Source: JBEVEP01 sp040512755 (GTDB taxonomy: Bacteria > Pseudomonadota > Alphaproteobacteria > Rhizobiales > Rhizobiaceae). From it: a DNA stretch of 14,646 nucleotides. The stretch covers positions 1 to 14,646 of the forward strand of contig JBEVEP010000280.1 of NCBI GenBank assembly GCA_040512755.1, given 5' to 3'. This document shows positions 13,612 through 14,646 of the stretch, one piece after another (position 1 is the first letter of the stretch; each line of letters begins with the position of its first letter). Position numbers and translations under genes: made by a program. The notes beneath the pieces are model-generated. The model did no database searches. It was not told the DNA's origin and was given only the letters and a program-made list of their open reading frames with translations.

Positions 13612-14464
13612 TGTCATCGCCTCCCATTGGCTTTCGTCTTGCCGACTTAAGATCACTGTCGGCCTTTGCCTTCCGCTCCGGATAGCCCGAGCCGCGGGGG
13701 TGCTTCGGGGAGAAATAGTCCAGCGACGCCACTACGCCGCGCAGCACCTTGATCTCCGCTTCCGCAAAGCCGGCGCGTGTAAGAACGGCGCGCAAATTGT
13801 CCACCATCCTGGGCTTCTTCGAAGCCGGCCGGAAATAGCCCCGCGCCTCAAGAGCCTCCTCCAGATGAGACATCAGACCAAGGAGATGTTCCTTCGCCGC
13901 AGGCTTCATCTCCGGACCGGCAAACGCGGTATCCGTCTCCGATCGCAGCCCGGACTTCATCCATTCATAGGACATCAGGAGCACAGCTTGCGCGATATTG
14001 AGCGAGGCAAAGTCCGGATTGACGGGGAAGGTCACAATCTCATCCGCCAGGCTCACTTCTTCGTTGCTCAACCCGAAGCGCTCGCGGCCAAACAGAATTC
14101 CGGTCGCCTCCCCTGAAGCGCCACGCACTCGCAACGCCTGCGCCGCCTCGACAGGTGCGCGCACAGGCTTGAAACCGTCGCGCTCGCGCGCCGTCGTCGC
14201 AAAAACAAAGCTCAGGTCGGCGATAGCTGCATCGAGCGTGTCGAACACGGTCGTGCCGTCGATTACGTGATCGGCCTTGCTTGCCGCGGCGCGCGCCTTT
14301 TCGCTCGGCCATCCGTCTCGCGGGTTGACCAGGCGCAGCCGCGACAGACCGAAATTCGCCATTGCGCGCGCAACCATTCCGATATTCTCGCCAAGCTGCG
14401 GCTCGACGAGGATTATGATGGGCGCCACCAGGCTGGAATTTTTCGCTGGATCGTTCTTTCGCAT
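13604..14464 (-). CDS. TrmJ-type tRNA/rRNA 2'-O-ribose methyltransferase (SPOUT)
   Basis: A 286-residue SPOUT-fold methyltransferase of the TrmH group 1/TrmJ family, which in E. coli methylates the ribose of tRNA position 32. The three knot motifs are present: LVEPQLGENIGMVARAMANF (19-38), GILFGRERFGLSNEE (122-136) and FASLNIAQAVLLMSYEW (about 152-168). A C-terminal extension with LLGLMSHLEEAL is typical of TrmJ. The frame is open to TTG 14545, but that segment overlaps the upstream TfoX-like gene in the opposite direction and looks unlike the family, so ATG 14464 is used although its ribosome site is weak. The target nucleotide is inferred from family only. Interestingly ttcA in the same window also acts on tRNA position 32. 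Confidence 0.88.
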   Translation of the reverse strand: MRKNDPAKNSSLVAPIIILVEPQLGENIGMVARAMANFGLSRLRLVNPRDGWPSEKARAAASKADHVIDGTTVFDTLDAAIADLSFVFATTARERDGFKPVRAPVEAAQALRVRGASGEATGILFGRERFGLSNEEVSLADEIVTFPVNPDFASLNIAQAVLLMSYEWMKSGLRSETDTAFAGPEMKPAAKEHLLGLMSHLEEALEARGYFRPASKKPRMVDNLRAVLTRAGFAEAEIKVLRGVVASLDYFSPKHPRGSGYPERKAKADSDLKSARRKPMGGDDNV

Positions 14465-14538
14465 GGATGTTGGCTTTGCTGCTTCGACGCGTCCCTGCCA
14501 TAGTTGCGGGCCAATGAGAAGAGCCGGGAGGAAGGGCG

Positions 14539-14646
14539 ATGACAAGCGATCTTGCCGAGCGCATTCGCGGCATCCTTTCAGATGACCCCAACATCACTGA
14601 AATCCGTATGTTCGGCGGTATTTGCTTCACGCTGAACGGCAACATG
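14539..14646 (+). CDS. TfoX N-terminal-domain protein, partial
   Basis: Only the first 36 residues lie in the window. They read as the start of a TfoX/Sxy N-terminal domain (PF04993), with the hallmark RMFGGICFTLNGNM at the end. The start is firm: GGAGG at 14527-14531 lies seven bases before the ATG. The domain is found in competence regulators of gammaproteobacteria, but in Rhizobiales short stand-alone forms of about 110 residues are common and of unknown function. It is divergent from trmJ, 74 bases apart. Confidence 0.85.
   Translation, partial: MTSDLAERIRGILSDDPNITEIRMFGGICFTLNGNM

Noticed and set aside
1..14646. Search for mobile elements, CRISPR, tRNA/rRNA genes, toxin-antitoxin or defence clusters
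   Set aside because: None seen: no transposase or integrase, no spaced direct repeats, no cloverleaf, and all sizeable genes are explained by known families.

Overview
The window looks like a chromosomal housekeeping segment of an alphaproteobacterium, most probably Rhizobiales and close to Mesorhizobium, Brucella and other Phyllobacteriaceae. This rests on G+C-rich coding sequence, a separate purS-purQ-purL set, a zeta-type F1-ATPase inhibitor (DUF1476) beside purC, a bolA-grxD pair after purL, a 205-residue rpsD, and an EcfG-type (alphaproteobacterial general stress) promoter motif. The genus is inferred from memory of gene order, not from a search.

Layout. 1-2133 holds three metabolic genes: a two-module VOC/glyoxalase-fold protein running off the left edge (minus), a small RBBP9/YdeN-type serine hydrolase (plus) and an HpaI-type class II aldolase (minus). 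2149-2519 is the ATPase zeta subunit gene with its terminator (minus). 2767-7390 is the purine block on the plus strand: purC, purS, purQ, an unrecognised lipoprotein gene, purL. Together these supply formylglycinamidine synthase (PurL synthetase, PurQ glutaminase, PurS scaffold) and SAICAR synthase. 7405-8090 holds bolA and the monothiol glutaredoxin grxD, a known iron-sulfur/iron-signalling pair, closed by a terminator. 8192-9439 is a Bcr/CflA-type MFS exporter, convergent with ttcA (tRNA 2-thiocytidine synthesis). rpsD follows on the minus strand with a terminator, a leader of about 180 nt with two hairpins, and a promoter with a perfect -35.

11334-12523 looks like an accessory cassette: an HxlR-type regulator divergent from an NAD(P)-binding (NmrA-like) gene that carries a frameshift, with a perfect inverted repeat between them. 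12543-12785 is a DUF3008 gene behind a good EcfG-type promoter match. murI and trmJ follow as an overlapping minus-strand pair, and a TfoX N-terminal-domain gene starts at the right edge.

I found no mobile element, CRISPR array, tRNA, rRNA or defence system, and no gene cluster that looks like an undescribed system. The points most worth a second look are regulatory (rpsD leader, EcfG promoter, HxlR-site palindrome, palindrome before grxD), plus the frameshifted gene and the lipoprotein inside the purine block. No gene-free stretch exceeds about 250 bases.
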